Below are positions 21,345-34,577 of a stretch of DNA of 64,000 bases, piece after piece. The notes below the pieces were generated by a model. That model was not told the DNA's origin. It saw only the letters and a list, made by a program, of their open reading frames with translations, and made no database searches. Origin of the DNA: Diadema setosum (lineage: Eukaryota > Echinodermata > Echinoidea > Diadematoida > Diadematidae); the NCBI GenBank assembly GCA_033980235.1, contig CM067075.1, positions 15,636,844-15,700,843 of the forward strand, given 5' to 3'. Position numbers and translations under genes: made by a program. Position 1 is the stretch's first letter; every line of letters begins with the position of its first letter.

Positions 21345-23536
21345 ACCGAAGTAATTCACTCAGTACAGACTTGCATTGCACAACCACGGCAGCATGATTT
21401 TGGATTCTACTAGTAGCTATTCCATCAAGTACTACAGTGAAAAGGGTGTGGGGGGGGGGGTTCCTTTTCACTTACTGCATGAACCACTATACAACTAAAA
21501 TCAACTTATGTCACCTTTTCTGAAATTGCATTTATTATACCAAATGCTAAAAGGAAAGAAACAGAAATGAAAAGCTAGCATGTCTACTAACCTTTTAACA
21601 ACTTTTTGCAGTCATGTAACTGTTTTTCTACTTTTTACTTTAGTCATTAAACTGTTTTCTACCTTTTTCCTTTGCTCCTTTCAGAATTATTGCATCATTT
21701 TAAGATGACTTTACAGGATCAAAATCAAAATATGCTACACTGATTGTACAGCTCATTCTACAGCAGAAGTGACGATTTTTAACAAATGCAATGGGGGGGG
21801 GGGGTAAGAGATGAGGAGGGGATCAATTTCTAAGGACTCTTAGATGCTGAAAAGAATTTCCTCTGTTATGGTAGCAAGGGATCTCCACTTTACATGCAAA
21901 CACTCCAAGTAAAGCAAAGACGACAGGAAGAAAATGCAAGTATTTACATACCACCCCATTGTGCTGACGCAGAACGGTATGCAACAGCTAGTCGAGTGGG
22001 TTTCTAGTCCTCTGTCTCATTTACATCATTCATAATGCATATTCATGAGGTGGTCGTTAATATTCGGCCTTCCCCTCCTCCGTCTTCCATGAATGACTGC
22101 ATTCATCAATGAAGTATTACATAACCACTCAATTTAATGGGACGAGGAAAATAATTGTGAAATATTTCCGTGTCACCATCAGCCTTGGTGATTTCACAAG
22201 AGAGAAAGACTATACATGGCCAATATTAGATGACCACTTGACCACATCGAGTATTTAAAAAGATATGTGTTCATAATTTACAATGGAGGACAAAAAGAGG
22301 GTATTAAGGATAGATATCTTGTGATTTGCATTGTGATATACATGTATGAAATAAACATGTTTTTGTTTGTTTGTTTCATTTTTCCATCTGATAAAGATCG
22401 CTGAATAGCTCATATGTATTCGGCTGCACTAGCTGGTCTTCCATGGGGTCCAGTTGGACCACTTCACCGGGTTATGGACCTTCTCTTTATGATGAATGAA
22501 TGAAGCTGCATCTTTCACGTGCATGAGTTGTGACTCTCACACACACAGGACCTCTACTTTATGCCCTATTTCTCTGCTTTGTGATGGCAGTATAAATAAT
22601 TGCTTCCTACGTTACAGCGATCTTCACAATTTGGAACTCTCCCCTGTTGCGTAGAGCATATCACCTTATAGCCAATTGTTATCTGTAATTTGTAGGAGTA
22701 TCTCCTACAAATTGGCAGAAAAAATGTGCAAAAAAAAAAATACAAGGATTTTCTCTTTTTTTTTCATAGTTGTGAACATATTATGGCAAATGCGGTTTAT
22801 TATGCCCCCAAAAGTGCACTCGAACAAGCAAAAGCCACAAATTCTGAGGGGGCTTTTCCCTTTATTGTCCCTGAATTTGTCAACAAGAGAAGAATCACAC
22901 GCAACATTCCAATGATGACAATGGCAAGTATGGTTGATATCTCTAGTGTCCCGACAACCATTCGTGGTGCAAACTTGGGCGAAGTAAGATGCCACCAAAT
23001 AAAAAGAAAGTTGTGTAATCCTTACACCTCAAAGGTGCCTTTTTTGACCTGGGGGAAACAGAATTAGAAGTGCTGGCTTCAGCTCTTGGTGAAGGGTGAG
23101 GGCAGGGGAGCACATTGAGGGGCATGCAGACGATAAGATTTGAACGAGCTTCGCATGAAATACCTACGCACATTTTTCACTTCTGTTTTTTTTTTTTTCT
23201 CTCTCTCAATCTCTATCTAACTCGTGCTGCTCATTCTCCGGGACACAGTCTGCAAGTGCTCAATCAAAGGGAGGTAATTTGGCATAGACAATCTTCGCAA
23301 TCTTTGTTGGGCTCGCTTCGCCCCCCCCCCCCCCCTCCCCCTCCCCCAATCAGCTGAGGCAAAATATATTGAGCCCAGGATCGGGGTGGAATTCACCATT
23401 GATAACCTCAATAAATCCCATTTACCGTGCAGACCGCATTCTGGGCCCATTGTTGGCTACAACCATAAAATATGCACTTATACATAAACCGTATTGGTGG
23501 AAACATTTTGTTCTGTTAAAATTACAACCTTCTCTA

Positions 23537-23539
<3 letters not shown>
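21345..23539. other. gene-free stretch
   Basis: Contains a short hairpin with a G-run loop at 21436-21472, a G12 run at 21793-21804, a candidate LINE 3' end near 22349 and a C15 run at 23321-23335. A 113-codon open frame at 22726-23067 has no recognisable domain. Confidence 0.5.
22349..22376 (+). repeat. possible LINE 3' end (AATAAA plus TTTG tail)
   Basis: GAAATAAACATG is followed by TTTTGTTTGTTTGTTT. The polyadenylation motif plus short tandem tail resembles the 3' end of a truncated non-LTR retrotransposon, but the upstream sequence was not recognised. Confidence 0.3.
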
Positions 23540-23567
<28 letters not shown>

Positions 23568-23568
23568 G
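23540..23568. repeat. CT microsatellite abutting an inverted-repeat element
   Basis: A (CT)n run ends in CTG immediately before the TTAACCC terminus at 23569. Confidence 0.95.
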
Positions 23569-23658
23569 TTAACCCTTTCTCTTCCAATGAGTCAAATATA
23601 CACAAATTTCACAAACATAGCAATGGACGCGAGATTAATCTGGTACACAAAGGGTTAA
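23569..23658. mobile_element. 90-bp TTAACCC-ended element
   Basis: Bounded by TTAACCCTTT and AAAGGGTTAA, with near-perfect terminal inversion and TTAA at both ends. The interior differs from the 12880 group, so it may be a second subfamily with the same ends. Confidence 0.5.
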
Positions 23659-24802
23659 AGGTAGATATTCAATTCACCAAGGATCAGAAATCACTTCTAT
23701 TCACTGACAAATGAGATTGATTTCATGCGTCCCCACCCTCCCCTCCCATCTCCCACCCCAACACACCACCATCCAATTCACAATTTGCAGCATTACCTTG
23801 TGCCCGAACTGAGAATAAGCTACAAAATGTAGACTTGAGATTGGAGGGATCAAGGGAGAGTTGGGAAGAAGAGTCATACTAGATAGATAAAGATAGAATT
23901 GGAGGGGTAAAGATGTAGGTTTGCAACCAGATGTTGAAAACATATCGAAAGTTTGTAAAGCTTCAGTTATCTTATGAGCTGACTTGCTTCGTTTCATTTA
24001 TACTTCTTGTATCAAAGTAGAATTCATATGTATTAATGTACTAAATGTCTGTTTGCATTTTGCACACAGAAATGTATATATGCCTTTCTTTACCTAGATA
24101 TGTATATTTATATACAATGTATAGATATTTACTTTGTATAGCACCCACACAAACAAACATACACTGTACATACAAATACATATATGCATGTAAACCATCA
24201 ACCATTGTAGATAGAGATAAAGGGGTAGAAAGAAGTGGGCAAAGGGGGGGGGGAGGCTACAAAGCTGAGAAGTTACACAAGGGTAAAAGTGCGAGTTGTC
24301 GAGATGGAATTGTCACATTTCCAGTTTTGACTGTAAACATCTTTTCTTGGTACCGACTCTCCCCTATTTCAAACCCCTATACAAACCACACTCATTGCCG
24401 ACCACAAGGATGATACTCCGCATCGATCGATTGAACAACCTAACCTATCAATCACAGGTTTAGAGGCGAGTCTCGTTTAACTTTCAAACAAATAACCCCA
24501 AACCTCCCAAAATTCACAGAGGTCACATCATGCAGCAGCCAACGACCAATCAGAGGACACCTTGAGCAAAAGACCATCGGCTTTTTTCTTATTCTTTTTT
24601 TTTCTAGTCTGTTATATGAAATACACTGTGAAACATTTATATTATTGTGATTTCTGTTGCTGTTGTATGTAATATGTATTGAAAGTCAATGTGTATATTT
24701 TGCATGTCATCTTGTATACTGGGTGATTCCCATATGGTTTGTAACACTTATGCACTCTGCATAAATGTCCGAAAACAAATGGTATGCATACTTTCACATG
24801 AA

Positions 24803-24826
24803 AATAAAATACTTTGAACTTTGAAC
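24803..24826 (+). repeat. possible LINE 3' end with TTTGAAC tail
   Basis: AATAAAATAC is followed by TTTGAAC twice. AATAAA plus a short tandem tail is how several CR1/L2-like elements end. About 150 bp upstream could be the 3' UTR of a 5'-truncated copy. Confidence 0.4.
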
Positions 24827-26470
24827 TTCTCAGCAGGTCACTAACTTTAGGACTGAGACCTGACAGAGAAGAAATGAGGATAAATTGGAAGAGGTAAAGA
24901 GATAAAAAAAAAAAACATCTAGAAAATGATACAGTGTACTATCATCAGGCAAGTGTATGTGTACATGGAGCTTATCATCTATGGCAAACACCATTTAAGG
25001 TAGGAAAAAGAAATGCTTATCCACCATGGGCTAGTTCACACATTGCTAATCATTCATGATAAGACTCAAGAAGTTTTTATCAACCAGTGCCACTCACTGC
25101 CTAACTAGAGTCAGAAGTCTCGGTGCATATGAGTTGTGATGTGGTTAGGTGTGTGCACAGCGCAAAGCTTTCAAAGGAAAATCTGATTCTTAAATGTGAT
25201 GAAGACAGTACAGCTAAGGCTGAAGGCATGATGAATGGTAGCAAATCGTATACAGGAATGAAATATACACTCAACTGCACATGTCACATAGACATTAGGC
25301 CGTCGTACATGCCATCACTTATCTGGGCTGCTCGTCTGAGCTTTCTCGTTCATTTTCAAGCAACAAACATAAAATCTGCGATGGTATAGCATCAAGCTCA
25401 TCACTAGAATATGTTCCCCTGTTAAAAATCCTCATTCTAATTTGTGCAGAAAAAAAAAAAATTTGACTCCCATTCACTCATTCAGTAACTGGTTGATTCG
25501 TTATGAGCATCAAAAAAATTGTTCAAGAATGTAAATGTGTGTTTTATTTTTTTATTTTTCTGGGGGAGGGGGATATGATCATGTCTCTCTTTCTGTTTGT
25601 TGTTGTTTTTTGTGTATGACCCATCGCCACACTAATGCAACAAACTGACTGAAAATCAAACTGTGACTTGGTTGACAAAGTCAGAAATGTGATAATTGCT
25701 CACAAATCATGAAGTTGCTATCTTATAACTATATTCTTTCAGAATTCCACTGTCTGCAAAACTTATGTTATGCAAAGTTTATATTTCCCTGTGCATAAAA
25801 ATATTACAATGCTGTTTTGAATTGACCTCTCATGTTTCAATGTTTAATGTCCTGCATGCTCAACTACAACCAATTTTTCAGAGAGCTATGCTTTATATTT
25901 CTGCAGGCAAGCTACTGGTTTTATGTTAGGATATTGAAAAAAAATAATAAAGTGGGGCAAATCCAGCATCCATCGGAAAGGTTAACGTCTGGAGAAAGTG
26001 ACAACACCAAAAATCAGAACGTCAATGTAGGGCATCTTCCTCAACCCTTAGGTGATCACCACCGACAACAAAAGTTTCAAACAGCAATCAAGTAGTGCCG
26101 GTTACATCAGCCGTCTGAACCCAAACCTCTGCCCCTCCATCAGTCTGAGGCTTGGATCATCCTCTCCGCTCCGCTCCGGGAGGACCCTGATTTGCTAATG
26201 GGGAGTTCGCCACTCTCTCTGTTTCGAGACGAGAGATTAGGCAGACGTTGGGACGACAGGTGAGAGAGATAGGCCTACACACGCAAGCAAAAGATACGAG
26301 ATCCCCTGCAAAGTTGGATGACACCGGAGGGTGGGAGAACAAGGGCAGAGGGGACAACCCACCAAAGAGGAGGACCAATTTTCAACCAACAAAATGGAGA
26401 TAAATGTAGAGACATACAGTAGATCGGGAAACAAAGAAAAAGGACTGACACCTACAATGTATGATGAATA

Positions 26471-26684
26471 CTGTAAAGCGAAAAATTTTTGCACGCATGA
26501 AACTTTCGTAAATTTTGTGAGGAGCAAAGATACACGGAAGTAAAATGCACACAGAAGTCTTTGTCTAAACAATGCATTGCTAACCAGTGGGCAAATCGCA
26601 AAAGTTTCATGAAACAAGAAAAAAATAAGGCTGTTGCCTCCAGTTTGCAAAAGTTTCATGCCACAAATGTTTCTAGTTTTACAA
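26471..26684. mobile_element. 214-bp CTGTAAA-ended element
   Basis: TA flanks both sides. The left end CTGTAAAGCGAAAAATTTTTGC pairs imperfectly with the right arm, and GCATGAAACTTT appears in both arms inverted. Similar in size and end sequence to 48204-48414. Tc1/mariner-type MITE is the best guess. Confidence 0.55.
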
Positions 26685-28235
26685 TATGCACAAACACACT
26701 GACCCATCATCACAAATGGCTTTAATACAAAGTCACCAACATCAACTTCTAGACAGCAGCATCTTCAAAGTCTCTGGACTTCCACTGGAACGTGAGATGG
26801 TCAACTTCTGAAATTTTTACCACAAAAGCAGAAAGAAAGAAAAGCAACAGATGAACAAAGTTATTTTCAAGATAATCAGCTTTGAAGTTTAGATGCAGCC
26901 AGGCACTCTGTAGACTGAGCATTTAAACAAAATACTTCAATTCAAAACACCACAGTAGCAAGCTTATAAAATAAAGAAAATTTTTGAATTTCAAAACATT
27001 CTTACTTGTTCAAATTTGGACAGGAGATAGTTAAGATATCAAACATTTGATTTTTCCAATGAATATCAACTTTCTGATATTTCAGCCGATAACCTCTGAT
27101 TTGCTCTTTTCTCAACTCAAAAATCTGTGATTTTAAGGGGTTATTGTGGTGGTAGTTATTTGCCCTTACAAAAAAGGAGATTGAAGGATCTATCCAAACA
27201 GACAAATAGATAGACACACTGTAAAAAAGTTTGATCCACGCGAAGACATAGACACATACTGACACAGAGGTAGACAGACATACAGAGAGACAAAAAGGAT
27301 AGATAATATGTAGTGTAGGTGATTATCGGGTGCATAAACAGACAGAGAGACAGAAATACATGCATGTGAACCAGGAAAGAAAAATGTGCATATATAGCGA
27401 CATACACAAGATTGCCTGGCATTATTGCTTGCTGTATACCACTCAGCCAGATGGTCAGTACAGGGCTGTTAGCCCTTACTTCAATGGTCAAGGTGAGATG
27501 TGATTGCCCATCTTTAATGGTCAGTCACATGCACCTAACCTGCTGTCTGTGGTCATTTCATGAGTGGAGACCCTCTGGTCAGCTTTTAAAATCCAAACTG
27601 AGGGTATAAGGATTATGAGAACTTCTTTCTCTCTATATGCGTACTAGTATCATGTGTCTCCTTAGCTGTCTATCTCACACTCTCTCATCTCTTTCCTCTC
27701 ATTTTATTTATTTTTCTATCTTGTTCCTCTCTTACACATTCTTTCTTTCTCACTCACTAATTGCTGCTTTTGCCCTTTCAATTTACTCTATGACTTTACA
27801 TGTGCCAGAGTGGAACACCATTTTATCATCATCTTTCAGCACTTCCATGTGTGATGATGTTGTACAAATTTGGATTCCAGATGCAAAGTGATAATAGATA
27901 TTCCTTCTATAATTCTTTAATTTGTTTCGCCTGACGTCATGATGTCAACACTTTCATACATGGAGTCCTTGATGGATCTTGAGATTCCCTCATCTTCTAG
28001 AGTAATTCACAAAATTTACAAGCTATGCTTCTCTTGTGAATTCCTCTTTTCCATATAGAGTTAAAAATAAAATTGTATTGCTTACTTGTTTATTTACCTA
28101 AAAACCAAAGTTGGTATTATTATAATAAAGATATTGTATCCATGTTTTGTTGAAACTTATGTGATTCAAAGTTCCTTAAAACATTATGCACTCATGTAAG
28201 CGTTATGTATATTGCTTTGTATTACTTTATGTGGA

Positions 28236-28263
28236 AATAAAATCACTTGAAATGAATTGAATT
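28236..28263 (+). repeat. possible LINE 3' end with TTGAA tail
   Basis: AATAAAATCACTTGAAATG and then AATTGAATT: a poly(A) signal followed by a degenerate TTGAA tandem tail, as in truncated CR1/L2-like elements. Confidence 0.4.
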
Positions 28264-29020
28264 TAATCTGAACAGTATGCCCTGTGTTTGTACCAGCCAA
28301 AAGATACATGCTAGCATGAAACAACAGCAAACCCCAGCCATGGGTTCATCACTACATTGACAGCCATTCCTTGTCAAGCAACAGTGTGTCTCACTTGTGA
28401 GCAGCAGAGCAGGGCTGACTTCACAAAATTTATGCCATGCCATGGTTCCTTGCTTCCGTTTGATTACCAGCACGCATTGGGGGAAGTGATTTTTCAACAG
28501 GGTCGGGTTTGCGAGACTTGCGAAACAGGTCTATACACTATCGTACCTGCACAGAAAAATATATGGTGCATGAAGTGGATGTTTTTATAGATCCTGCAGA
28601 CATCATATACTCTTTCTTCTTACTTATCTCTCTAATCAAACTATAGATTACTTTGACATATTCCTATCCAAAATGGACACTTGACAAATGAGAGGTTTGC
28701 ATCTTTCACTTCTGCTGGTATCTCAACTTGATAACTCTCTCAAAAGCCGCTGAAGATCATTCATGGGTTATTCAATTGCCTGATCGGTCATCCATGATGC
28801 CAGTTTCTGCCAGAACATAAATCTTGGGAGTATCACCATCAGCAGTCGCTGCTAGGGGACAGAGTTCATGGTGCTGTCCTACTTCAGGCGCATTCACACA
28901 CACCAAGATGTTGTATATTCATTCCACACATGGATATAGGCCCTACAACATTCTCATATCAGACCATTCAGACACAACCCCCCTATTCAGACACATGCCA
29001 TTTTATACCAAAACTTGATA

Positions 29021-29321
29021 ATGAAACGATGTATAAAGAATCATCGTAAAGCCGACAGTCCCGTCAGACACTAATTTCGACCGTTCTGGGAAACGTCGCA
29101 TATATGTGCAGTTTCCCACCGCGCATGCTCTTACAGTCGTGAGTTACAGCTGTGGGGTCACCTTTTGTGCGCGCTCCCATTAAGCCCCACCCAGTTATAT
29201 TGTTCTATGGTCGCCATACGTTCAGACGCACACGGAATGCTGATTTGTTATTGAGTTCTAGTTCTAAAAGATGCTCTGACCGTCATTTTGCTATACATCG
29301 TTTTTTTATACATCGTTTCAT
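29021..29321. mobile_element. 301-bp element with 17-bp terminal inverted repeats
   Basis: ATGAAACGATGTATAAA at the left end is matched perfectly in inverse at the right end, flanked by TA on each side. The interior is richer in CpG than its surroundings and has no ORF. Probably a Tc1/mariner-like MITE. A second TATACATCG lies just inside the right end. Confidence 0.7.
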
Positions 29322-29329
29322 TAGTCAAT

Positions 29330-30234
29330 AAATTCATAGTATAGCTAAGTATAGCTAAGATATAGCTAAATATTTGCATCTGAATGCCCTGCAAGTCTCT
29401 TTGTATGTATACGTAAATCATATGGCAGCACTCAGACCTCTCGCTCATAAATATGCACAAGTATCCCTCTTTTACAGTATGAACTGTGCAAGTTTTGCAC
29501 ATTGTGCTCATACTCTGCATTGGATTCATCTAGTAAGTTGCAAATAATACCCGCCTACTCATACGTCGAATGGATATGAGAGAATTCAGACACAACTACA
29601 TGTCATAGGAATATATGATACTTAAACGAAACGATACCAACACAAACATTTTGATATACAGTGCATATCTATCTAACATATAAATATATGGGCATTCAGA
29701 CATATGAAAATATACTACACTCATAAAGTCTCATACAAATACAATGTATAGGCCTATCCATGAGAACTCGCTAGTCTTGAAGGGGGAGGGGGTAGCTTGT
29801 ACCATAATTCATTTGACCTCTGCCAGGTTTTATGGTGAAGGGGACCCCTTGACTTTCACTGAGACTGGTCATAATATATTCCACACCACGTGAACAATTG
29901 ATACAGTATAACTTTAACAACTTAAAATCCCACATTTTTTAAAAATCATATGTGCCAATCTACCTCAACAAACAATTGAGGTATGACAAATCTAATGCTG
30001 TTGGGGGAAGGACATCACTTAAGCAAGAATTTATTTTTTACTCACTGAAATAACACTTAGTTCTGCACAAAGAAAATTAATAGCCACAAACCACAATCTT
30101 CTTTATTTTGTCAGTTGAGTAGGAGGGAAAATGTTTGATCTGTCAGGCCTCTTGTCTACTTTTATATATTCTTGAATTTCATTGCTACACAATTGTCATT
30201 GTCTTTAAAAAAAAAAGGATACAATTGATGTCAC
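29330..30234. other. gene-free stretch
   Basis: No recognisable feature beyond AT-rich patches and an A-run near 30207-30216. Confidence 0.5.
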
Positions 30235-30235
30235 A

Positions 30236-30259
30236 CCCCCCCCCCCCCCGAAAAAAAAA
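30236..30259. repeat. C14-G-A9 homopolymer junction
   Basis: Fourteen C and one G are followed by nine A. One of eight poly-C to poly-A type junctions in the window. Confidence 0.85.
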
Positions 30260-30447
30260 CCATTCAATCTCTCTATTTCAAAAATTTCTTTTTTTCTCTC
30301 CCTTTATGTTGGTCCTTGGTTATAAAATCTTATTAGACCCTCACTTGGTCCGAACATCATTATCTACTATTAGGACATCTAAACCTCAGTCAGGTACCTT
30401 TGAACTCCAAGCTACATCTACAATCTTTCCCTTCGTCTGGCCCTGAA

Positions 30448-30830
30448 CACTCTATAAAACATTCAAGTAGCTGTCCACTAAATGTATTCACAAGTTTCGG
30501 AGGACCCCTCAAAGAAGTTCCTCAACCAATCCTGGAGTTGAATTGTTTGAAAAGTCCATAAAACATTAAGACAGCTGTCCACTAAATATGTTCACAAGTG
30601 TAAGAGGACTCCCCAAAGAAGTTCCACAACCACTCCTGGAGTTGAATTCATCTGCAAACTATATGAAACATTAAAAACAGCTGTCCACTAAATATGTTCA
30701 CAGGCTTTGGCAGACTCCCTCAAAGAAGTCCCACAGCCCTCATGTGGACATGAGTTGTCTGAAAACTCTATCAAACATTAATTAAAGTAGCTGTCCACTA
30801 AATATGTTCACAAGTTTTTGAGGGGTCCAA
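30448..30830. repeat. minisatellite, unit about 104-110 bp, about 3.6 copies
   Basis: AGCTGTCCACTAAAT recurs at about 30470, 30574, 30680 and 30790, with ATGTTCACAAG, AAAGAAGTTCC and CTATAAAACATTAA in fixed order between. Units differ by small indels and substitutions, so the array is not recent. No ORF crosses it. Confidence 0.85.
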
Positions 30831-31667
30831 CAGGAACTCTTGGGACTGTTCCAGAAGCAGAAGGACTTAAGATCCTTGGACTTCTTCACCTCTTGAGTCT
30901 CAATTGGACAGCAGGAGTAGCTCAACCATTAATGACAGATTAATCAGCACTATTAGAAGTCTGAGGTACAGCACTTTTATGAGGCAACATCGAAAATTAT
31001 TTACATGCCAAGACACCTCTAGGTGTGGGGCTCCTTAACGCTGATCAATACTGTATCATTTTTGTCTTCAGCGGGCAGTGAGGATAAAATACTTCAAAAT
31101 GAACGGCCACATGTCAGTGCCTCAATTTAATTTAGCAGTGATAATGACAACATGATCAGCTCTTTCAGTATGTCCGTTAACCCCTTCATGCTTGGTTCAT
31201 CTTACTATCTTTACATAGTCTATGATCAAGTGTGATGGCATGTGGTAGAAAAGCATCAAATCTTTCCAAGCTAGAGAATTTCAATCCAGCAGGAACTTTT
31301 TCTGAAAGTTCAGCTCCAATCCCACAATGCAATTCAGGCTTATTGCAGCCTGAGATAGAGTAAACGTTTTAATAAGCCCTGTTCAGTTTGCACTCTAAAT
31401 GGACATGTCAGGAATAAAGCATGTGATACTAAAAATACCTCACATATTTCCAAATCAATTAGAGTGTAAATTACATGAAAAACTTTTTTTTCCACCACAT
31501 ACACAGGTTTAACTAAATGTTTTTAGTTTGTCTCTACATAGCAGTGTACTTGAGAAGAAGCAGTAGACATTCCATCTAAGTGAAAGCTAGACAGTAACTT
31601 TGAGAAGTCACAACACACACTTCATTTTTACTTCATATAAGCATGATTAGATCCATTAATGGTGGGT

Positions 31668-31865
31668 CAGGTCTGCCAACATTCCCACATTTAAATCAGG
31701 GAGATTCCACATAGCAATCAGGGAGATGTCTGTGTGTAACATGCATTTCAATGGGCGAAAATAATTCCACAATCTGGGAGATTTCAAAATTCTCTTATTC
31801 AGACATGAACAAATTTTGACATTATCAGGGAGACTCCTGCAGAATCAGGGAGACCTGGCAGCTCT
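31668..31865. mobile_element. 198-bp hAT-like non-autonomous element
   Basis: Flanked by GGTGGGT at 31661-31667 and 31866-31872 (7 of 7, with an eighth base differing). Its ends AGGTCTGCCA and TGGCAGCTCT are inverted with two mismatches. A duplication of about 8 bp and short TIRs fit hAT. TCAGGGAGA is repeated several times inside, in one orientation. Confidence 0.5.
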
Positions 31866-31872
31866 GGTGGGT

Positions 31873-34570
31873 GCTTAAAAAGCACCAGAATGCAGTAGAG
31901 CAAACTACCAGTAGATCTGACAGTGTAGTCCCATATGTAGGACTGGGCCATTGTGAGGACACCAGTTCTTGACCTAGAAGCATGGGTGATGACCATTATT
32001 CCAAAGGTTCAATCATTTGAAAATCAAATAAGGTTCATTATTCCTAAGGATCGTTAATCAAAAACATGCAAATTCCCTAGACCTAGATTTTGGGTTAATC
32101 CGGCAAATGAAATAGGGTTCATTAATCTGAACATTTGTGGCATTATTCCAAAGGATTGCCAATTCGAAAATGAAATCAAAGAGTTGAAGGAGCATCCATT
32201 CTCATTTTCTCCTGATTTCAGAACTACCATACAAGCAAATATACCACATAAATAAGATTATGGCTGACAGCAATGGAACTGCAGAATCATTAATTTGGTC
32301 TTAGCATACACTTTATAAAAAAAAAATAAAAAATCAGGACATGAAAAGAAGAAAAATAAGAACCAAATACAAAAAAAAAAAACCCCACACACTAATGAGT
32401 CAAAACAAAACAAAAACTACTAGTACACATTGTATATACAATAACTATATACTTTCTATCTACATCATGTCTGGGGCAATATCCACTCTGCCAAAGGTAC
32501 ATTGTGTGTAAGACCTCCTTTCACAATGCTAAATGCACTATGTTTAGGGTCTCAAGATTTATTTTAAAGAAATAAAATCAACAAGCTTTAAATACAGAGA
32601 AATCTGGATGCTTCACTCACAATTTCAAGTTCCGGTTTCTGTTCACAGGTATCCTTATGGCGTCGTTACCAAAGTCCTTCGGTATCTTCTCAAACTAAAA
32701 AATAACTTGCTTTTTCTTGTAAATTCTATGATGGACACGGATAGTCCCCCTATACACACATCACACATGCCAGCAGAATGTATACAATGGCCTGTGTTTG
32801 TAAAAACGGCCATCAACTTTATGAGTCCTGATCTTATCTGATTATAAGCAAAGAGGGTCATTTACATGCCAACCTTTACACCCTTAAATGGGCATTAATG
32901 AAAGATACCAGACTTAAGAATTGTGTCTGGACATGTGCCTTTATATGAAGTGTTCAGTGTATTATAAGTGTATGTTTCTGTGTGTGAGTATATCTTACTT
33001 ATACATTGTCCATTTTATTTAACAGGTCAATTTGTATTGGGTGGGAGGGAACCTTCAGTAGACTCAAAAGAGCACATGATAAAATTGCAGCACAGGTTAC
33101 ACACTAGCAGGTACATGTAGCTGGTTAGGAGATTCTTTACCAACTTTAATCTTCACCTATTTCCAACCAGGTTGTTGGTTGTGGTTATTTGCTGAGGTGT
33201 TTTTTTAATTTTTTGTTTGTTTTGTTTTGTTTCGCTTTATGTTGTTGTTGTTGTTTTGGGCTTTTTTTTAATCTTTGTAAGAACAGCAAAGGGAAGCATA
33301 TGGTATACACTGTAGAGACTAGATTTGTAAAGTATCTTTGCAAAGTAGTTAACACTCTGTCCAATCATAGCTACTTGTATTACTGCTAAACGTTGCCAGA
33401 GAATATATTAACTGAAGTAGTATAAGAATACATATTTTCATAATAATTATCATCAGAAGTTACTGGGGGGGGGGGGGGGGGCTAAAATTACTTCCCCAAC
33501 CAAGTTGAACTAGGGTTTCAAACTATGAAAACCTATAGGGGGATGTAATGTTTCTCTTCAGAAAGGAAAAAAAAATAATGCATGTATTACATCTCTCATT
33601 ATTCATTACAACACCACAGACACACTTTTCCACATTGTTGACAAAATATCTTTAAACTTTTGCTATTGTTGTAATGATGATGACTCTCTAATTTTGAGTT
33701 TGTGTGTGACAGTAGCCTCAGCAGACCTAAAATAGCATAAGGCACAGTAAAGACAGCACATCTCTTTTGACACACACACAAAAAAACAACAACAACAAAC
33801 GTGATTACTACATCACAGAGATAAACGGACCACCCAAGACAAGCAAAGACTGTTTCGACTCAAAGCATTTTTAATACATCTGAAATAGTGCAGCAAGAAC
33901 ACATCCTCACAATTATCATTCACAGTGACTGAACTTACCTGTTTTTTTGCAAATCCCAGCGTGAATCAATCGCACAGAAAGAGCAACGTCAAGGGCATCA
34001 CGTCAAGAAAGCACAATATGAAAGAGGAAATGAGAAGATGAAAAAATATGATAAGTATTGATATCTAAATATACAGCAAATACAAATTGTTTGACATTAC
34101 TTTCAACATCCTCAAGACCCAAGCATTCACAGTCACATTTTTGCAGTATAACTTCACATTTATTTCATGTTGGTACTAATCAAGACATCATATAATTGTA
34201 TACAAGTAAGAATCATACACAAAAGCATTGCTTTCATACTAAAACCATAGGATGGACAAGATCATTGTTATGGCACCATCCAGCAATATTTGTGCTGGGA
34301 TTTTTTTTTAACCCACACTGTCTTGCACATTGTTTGTAAGAATTGTAGATGTACGTACAGGTATGTTGTATTCACTGTCAGTGTTTTGTCAGTCACATGA
34401 GAAAACTAGATCCCTTGTGGACTCACATAGACAAAGTATCAATCAACACAAAGCTTGTGTCTTGTTGCATAAGGCTGGGTTCACATAGGAGTATACTATT
34501 CGGGTATATGTCTTTCAAAGGAGGAATTCTACCTTAAGCTAAGCAAAAATAACTAGAAAAGCACTCTGAG
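31873..34570. other. gene-free stretch
   Basis: No recognisable gene. A-runs (32319-32328, 32371-32382) and a G17 run (33465-33481) are present. Open frames stay below 80 codons. Confidence 0.5.
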
Positions 34571-34577
34571 AGCGCAG

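Larger units (their letters stand above)
23659..29018. other. gene-free stretch
   Basis: AT-rich DNA without recognisable genes. It includes a G9 run near 24246, several A-runs, a CTGTAAA element (26471) and two LINE-like 3' ends (24803, 28236). Open frames up to 158 codons on minus near 26237-26713 overlap that element and have no domain. Confidence 0.5.

Noticed and set aside
22726..23067. 113-codon plus-strand ORF
   Set aside because: It starts in an A-run, has no recognisable domain, and overlapping frames on the opposite strand are similarly open.
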